Assembly (NCBI RefSeq): GCF_000719095.1
Contig: NZ_JOEH01000043.1
Coordinates: 1-42,542, forward strand
Direction of reading: 5' to 3'
DNA length: 42,542 bases
Origin: Streptacidiphilus jeojiense
GTDB lineage: Bacteria; Actinomycetota; Actinomycetes; Streptomycetales; Streptomycetaceae
Position numbers and translations under genes: made by a program. Position 1 is the stretch's first letter, and every line of letters begins with the position of its first letter. This document shows positions 39,489-42,542 of this stretch, in pieces. Below the pieces are notes generated by a model. It was not told the DNA's origin. It made no database searches and worked only from the letters and a program-made list of their open reading frames with translations.

Positions 39489-41612
39489 ATGACAGCAACC
39501 GCGGACGGCCGGCTCGACCCACAGTACGAGGCAGAGCCTGCTGCGGAGAGTGCGAAGTCGACCGAGGCCGGAAAGACGGCTCCGGCGTTCGGAGAGGAGG
39601 TGGCGGCGGGCGAGGAGCCGGGGGAGTCAGCGACTCCCTCCCAGGAGGGCCTGCCCGAGGACGTCCGCGCGCTGGCCGCGCAGACCCTGGAGCGCGCCAC
39701 CGCGCACCTGCTCGGCCTCCAGGACGAGCAGGGCTGGTGGAAGGGCAACCTGGAGACCAATGTCACCATGGACGCGGAGGACCTGCTGCTCCGTCAGTTC
39801 CTGGGGATCAGGACCGAGGAGCAGACCAGGGCCACCGCCGACTGGATCCGCTCGCAGCAGCTTCCGGACGGCACCTGGGCCACCTTCTACGGCGGCCCGT
39901 CGGAGCTGTCCACCACCATCGAGGCCTATGTCGCGCTGAAGCTGGCCGGGGACGACCCGCAGGCCCCGCACATGCTCCGGGCCTCGGCCTACATCCGCAA
40001 GGGCGGCGGGATCGCCGCGGCGCGGGTGTTCACCAGGATCTGGCTGGCGCTGTTCGGCTGGTGGCCCTGGGAGCGGCTGCCCGAGCTGCCGCCCGAGGTG
40101 ATCTTCCTGCCGCGCGGCTTCCCGCTGAACATCTACTCGTTCGGCTGCTGGGCCCGGCAGACCATCGTGCCGCTGACCGTGGTCTCCGCGCACCGCCCGG
40201 TGCGCGAGGCCCCGTTCGCCCTGGACGAGCTGCACACCGACCCGGCCGACCCGTACCCGGCGCGGCCCTTCGCCGCCGCGCACACCTGGGACGGCTTCTT
40301 CGAGCGGCTGGACCGGGTGCTGCACCTCTACCACCGGATGCCGGTGAAGCCGGTGCGCAAGCTGGCCCTGCAGCAGGCCGCCCGCTGGATCGTGGACCGC
40401 CAGGAGGCCGACGGCTGCTGGGGCGGCATCCAGCCGCCCGCCGTCTACTCGCTGATCGCGCTGCACCTGCTCGGCTATCCGCTGGACCACCCGGTGATGA
40501 AGGCCGGCCTGGCCGCCTTCGAGCGCTTCACCGTGCACACCGACGAGGGCCACCGCTGGATCGAGGCCTGCCAGTCCCCGGTGTGGGACACCTGTCTCGC
40601 GGTGGTCGCACTGGCCGACGCCGGGCTCCCCAAGGACCATCCGGCCCTGGTCAGCGCCACCGACTGGATGCTGGACGAGGAGGTCGTCAAGCGCGGCGAC
40701 TGGGGCGTGCAGCGGCCCCGGCTGCAGCCCGGCGGCTGGGCGTTCGAGTTCGACAACGACAACTACCCGGACATCGACGACACGGCCGAGGTCGTGCTCG
40801 CCCTGCGCCGGGTGGAGCACCCCAGGCCCGAGCGGGTCGAGGCGGCGGTCGGACGCGGCGTCGAGTGGACCCTGGGCATGCAGTCCAAGAACGGCGCCTG
40901 GGCCGCCTTCGACGTCGACAACACCAGCACCCTGCCCAACAAGCTGCCGTTCTGCGACTTCGGCGAGGTGGTCGACCCGCCGTCGGCGGACGTCACCGCG
41001 CATGTCGTGGAGATGCTCACCTCGGTCGGCATGACCGACGACCCCCGGGTGCGGCGCGGCGTCGAATGGCTGCTGCGCGAGCAGGAGGAGGACGGCTCCT
41101 GGTTCGGCCGCTGGGGCACCAACTACATCTACGGGGTGGGTTCGGTGGTCCCGGCGCTGGTCTCGGCCGGCATCCCGGCCACGCACAGCTCGGTGCGCCG
41201 GGCCGTGCTCTGGCTGGAGCAGCACCAGAACGCGGACGGCGGCTGGGGCGAGGACATGCGCTCCTACAGCGACCGCAGCTGGGCCGGGCGCGGCACCTCC
41301 ACCGCCTCGCAGACCGCCTGGTCGCTGATGGCGCTGCTGGCGGCCGGCGAGACCGGCGAGACCGTGGACCGGGGCGTGCGGTGGCTGGCCGCCACCCAGC
41401 TGCCCGAGGGCACCTGGGACGAGCCGGAGTTCACCGGCACCGGCTTCCCCTGGGACTTCTCCATCAACTACAACCTCTACCGCCTGGTGTTCCCGGTGAC
41501 GGCCCTCGGCCGCTACCTGCACGGAACCCCGGAGCTGGACGCGGGCGTCCCGGTACAGGAGGAGCGGATCCGCCACCAGCGGCCGCTGCTGACGGGGAGG
41601 CGATCGCGGTGA
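39489..41612 (+). CDS. shc: Squalene-hopene cyclase
   Basis: The 707-residue protein has the catalytic DxDD motif DIDDTA (Asp428 to Asp431), several QW repeats (for example QQLPDGTWATFYGG, RQEADGCWGGIQPP, QEEDGSWFGRWGTNYIYG, HQNADGGWGED, ATQLPEGTWDEPEFTG), and the (alpha/alpha)6 barrel layout of class II triterpene cyclases. It cyclises squalene to hopene and hopanol on the inner membrane face. It follows the prenyl synthase by 4 nt, with GGGAGAGG before ATG 39489. The N-terminal 45 residues are acidic and disordered, longer than in Alicyclobacillus Shc. Confidence 0.97.
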   Translation: MTATADGRLDPQYEAEPAAESAKSTEAGKTAPAFGEEVAAGEEPGESATPSQEGLPEDVRALAAQTLERATAHLLGLQDEQGWWKGNLETNVTMDAEDLLLRQFLGIRTEEQTRATADWIRSQQLPDGTWATFYGGPSELSTTIEAYVALKLAGDDPQAPHMLRASAYIRKGGGIAAARVFTRIWLALFGWWPWERLPELPPEVIFLPRGFPLNIYSFGCWARQTIVPLTVVSAHRPVREAPFALDELHTDPADPYPARPFAAAHTWDGFFERLDRVLHLYHRMPVKPVRKLALQQAARWIVDRQEADGCWGGIQPPAVYSLIALHLLGYPLDHPVMKAGLAAFERFTVHTDEGHRWIEACQSPVWDTCLAVVALADAGLPKDHPALVSATDWMLDEEVVKRGDWGVQRPRLQPGGWAFEFDNDNYPDIDDTAEVVLALRRVEHPRPERVEAAVGRGVEWTLGMQSKNGAWAAFDVDNTSTLPNKLPFCDFGEVVDPPSADVTAHVVEMLTSVGMTDDPRVRRGVEWLLREQEEDGSWFGRWGTNYIYGVGSVVPALVSAGIPATHSSVRRAVLWLEQHQNADGGWGEDMRSYSDRSWAGRGTSTASQTAWSLMALLAAGETGETVDRGVRWLAATQLPEGTWDEPEFTGTGFPWDFSINYNLYRLVFPVTALGRYLHGTPELDAGVPVQEERIRHQRPLLTGRRSR

Positions 41613-41619
41613 GCACCGG

Positions 41620-42294
41620 ATGAGTACGGAGCCTGCCAGACCGGGCCGTCCGGAGGGGCGGCTGCTGCTCGCCTGCGCGCTGGGGGCCGAACAGGCCGCC
41701 CTGCGCGCGGGCGTGCGCGCCGCCCCGTCGGTGCGGCTGCTCCGTACCGGTATGGGCGGGGAGAAGGCCTTTCGCTCCGTCAGCAGTGCGCTGGCACAGG
41801 AGGAGCGCGAGCCGGGCGCCTTCCTCTTCGCGGGCTTCGGTGCGGCGGTGGGGCCGGGAATACGCCCCGGAGACGTCCTGGTTGCCACTGAGGTGCGTGA
41901 TGCCGGCAGTGGCGGTACGGACGGAGCCGGGGCCGGGACCGGGCTGCCAGGTCCTGAGGTGCTCGCCGCCGCGCTGCGCTCGGTCGGGCTGACCGTGCAC
42001 ACCGGCCCGCTGTTCAGCGCGGACGCGGTGGTGCGCGGTGACCGCCGGGCGGAACTGCACGCCGCGGGGGTGGCGGCGGTCGACATGGAGACCGCCGGGG
42101 CGCTGCGCGCCCTTCCCGCCGGGCTGCCGGCCGCGGCCGTCCGCGTGGTCGTCGACACCCCCGAGCACGAACTGCTGCGCCCCGGCACCCTCCTCCACGG
42201 CCTGCGCGCCTGGCGCGCGCTGCGCACGGCCGCACCCGTACTCGCCGCTTTCGGCTCGCCGTTCTCAGAAAGGGCTCTGGTGACCTCCTCATGA
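41620..42294 (+). CDS. hpnG: HpnG-type nucleosidase/phosphorylase of hopanoid side-chain synthesis
   Basis: The 224-residue protein is of the PNP_UDP (MTA/SAH nucleosidase) family: [64 protein letters not shown] and the nucleoside-ribose motif [14 protein letters not shown]. HpnG removes adenine from adenosylhopane to give ribosylhopane (phosphorylated form). ATG 41620 lies 7 nt after the shc stop, with a poorer ribosome binding site than its neighbours. Its substrate is normally made by HpnH, which is not present next to it. Its stop overlaps the ispG ATG (ATGA). Confidence 0.88.
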   Translation: MSTEPARPGRPEGRLLLACALGAEQAALRAGVRAAPSVRLLRTGMGGEKAFRSVSSALAQEEREPGAFLFAGFGAAVGPGIRPGDVLVATEVRDAGSGGTDGAGAGTGLPGPEVLAAALRSVGLTVHTGPLFSADAVVRGDRRAELHAAGVAAVDMETAGALRALPAGLPAAAVRVVVDTPEHELLRPGTLLHGLRAWRALRTAAPVLAAFGSPFSERALVTSS

Positions 42295-42542
42295 CCGCGA
42301 TCTCGCTCGGAATGCCGTCCACGCCGCTCAAGCCGCTTGCCGTGCGGCGCAAGAGTCGTCAGATCATGGTGGGGAGTGTGGCGGTCGGTGGTGACGCGCC
42401 GGTGTCGGTGCAGTCGATGACCACGACGCTGACCTCGGATGTGAATGCGACGTTGCAGCAGATCGCGGAGCTGACGGCGTCGGGGTGCCAGATCGTGCGG
42501 GTGGCGTGTCCGTCGCAGGACGATGCGGATGCGTTGGCGACC
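42291..42542 (+). CDS. ispG: 4-hydroxy-3-methylbut-2-en-1-yl diphosphate synthase, N-terminal part (cut by window end)
   Basis: Eighty-four codons are present, starting [20 protein letters not shown] and then [40 protein letters not shown] and [10 protein letters not shown], a clear actinobacterial IspG (GcpE). It makes HMBPP in the MEP pathway from MEcPP with a [4Fe-4S] cluster; the cluster-binding cysteines lie beyond the window. It overlaps hpnG by 4 nt. Codon use differs from the upstream operon: GAT, AAT, TTG, TGT and G-ending Ala/Ser/Val codons are common. In streptomycete hopanoid clusters ispG usually follows hpnH. Confidence 0.94.
   Translation, partial: MTAISLGMPSTPLKPLAVRRKSRQIMVGSVAVGGDAPVSVQSMTTTLTSDVNATLQQIAELTASGCQIVRVACPSQDDADALAT

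Noticed and set aside
39627..42227. 866-codon minus-strand frame opposite shc and hpnG
   Set aside because: Shadow frame spanning two unambiguous plus-strand genes.
1..42542. CRISPR arrays, insertion sequences, tRNA genes, prophage genes
   Set aside because: Looked for spaced repeats, transposase motifs, attachment duplications and tRNA-like clover sequences; none could be supported by eye.

Overview
This 42.5 kb window is high-GC actinobacterial chromosome, most likely from the family Streptomycetaceae (Streptomyces, Kitasatospora or Streptacidiphilus; the genus cannot be fixed from the sequence alone). The evidence is strong G/C bias at third codon positions, frequent GTG starts, a 5S rRNA 3' end of streptomycete type, actinobacterial versions of GlgA and GlgC, a degenerate Fic-type toxin of streptomycete type, and a streptomycete-style hopanoid operon.

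Layout. 1-90: the end of an rRNA operon (5S 3' end and terminator). 90-670: no gene, but a large imperfect inverted repeat. 0.67-4.05 kb: small housekeeping or accessory genes (O-methyltransferase, TPR protein, RHH/Fic-like toxin-antitoxin pair, alpha/beta hydrolase, membrane-anchored unknown). 4.3-10.3 kb: envelope genes (Tat-type polysaccharide deacetylase lipoprotein, small lipoprotein, MprF-like phosphatidylglycerol aminoacyltransferase) and a NarL-type two-component system. 10.5-17.4 kb: methyltransferase, a Ski2-like DUF3516 helicase, a Tat-exported 5'-nucleotidase, and a molybdopterin oxidoreductase with a cytochrome b partner. 17.4-25.4 kb: a TetR regulator divergent from an amidohydrolase and a complete peptide-type ABC importer (binding protein, two permeases, two ATPases). 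Overlapping palindromes lie in the shared promoter region, and the second permease carries a frameshift. 25.4-29.8 kb: a secreted unknown, a possible small gene with its own promoter and terminator, glgA-glgC, and a repeat-containing lipoprotein. 29.9-32.0 kb: glutamate decarboxylase and a PNPOx-family protein, convergent. 32.1-34.7 kb: a TetR regulator divergent from an ABC-2 polysaccharide-type exporter. 34.9-42.5 kb: a hopanoid operon, hpnC-hpnD-hpnE-polyprenyl synthase-shc-hpnG-ispG (ispG cut by the window end).

How the genes work together. HpnC, HpnD and HpnE convert farnesyl diphosphate to squalene. Shc cyclises squalene to hopene, HpnG acts on the adenosylhopane side-chain intermediate, and IspG supplies isoprenoid precursor through the MEP pathway. 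The usual hpnH, which makes adenosylhopane, is absent from its expected place between hpnG and ispG, and codon use changes sharply at that junction. GlgC and GlgA make ADP-glucose and use it for alpha-glucan synthesis. The amidohydrolase and ABC importer look like one uptake-and-hydrolysis unit under local TetR control.

No system here can be called new with certainty. The best leads are the hpnH gap with its compositional break, the inverted repeat after the rRNA operon, the double palindrome of the importer operon, the active-site-degenerate Fic toxin, the 14-nt tandem repeats upstream of the mprF-like gene, and the unassigned 90-codon gene before glgA.
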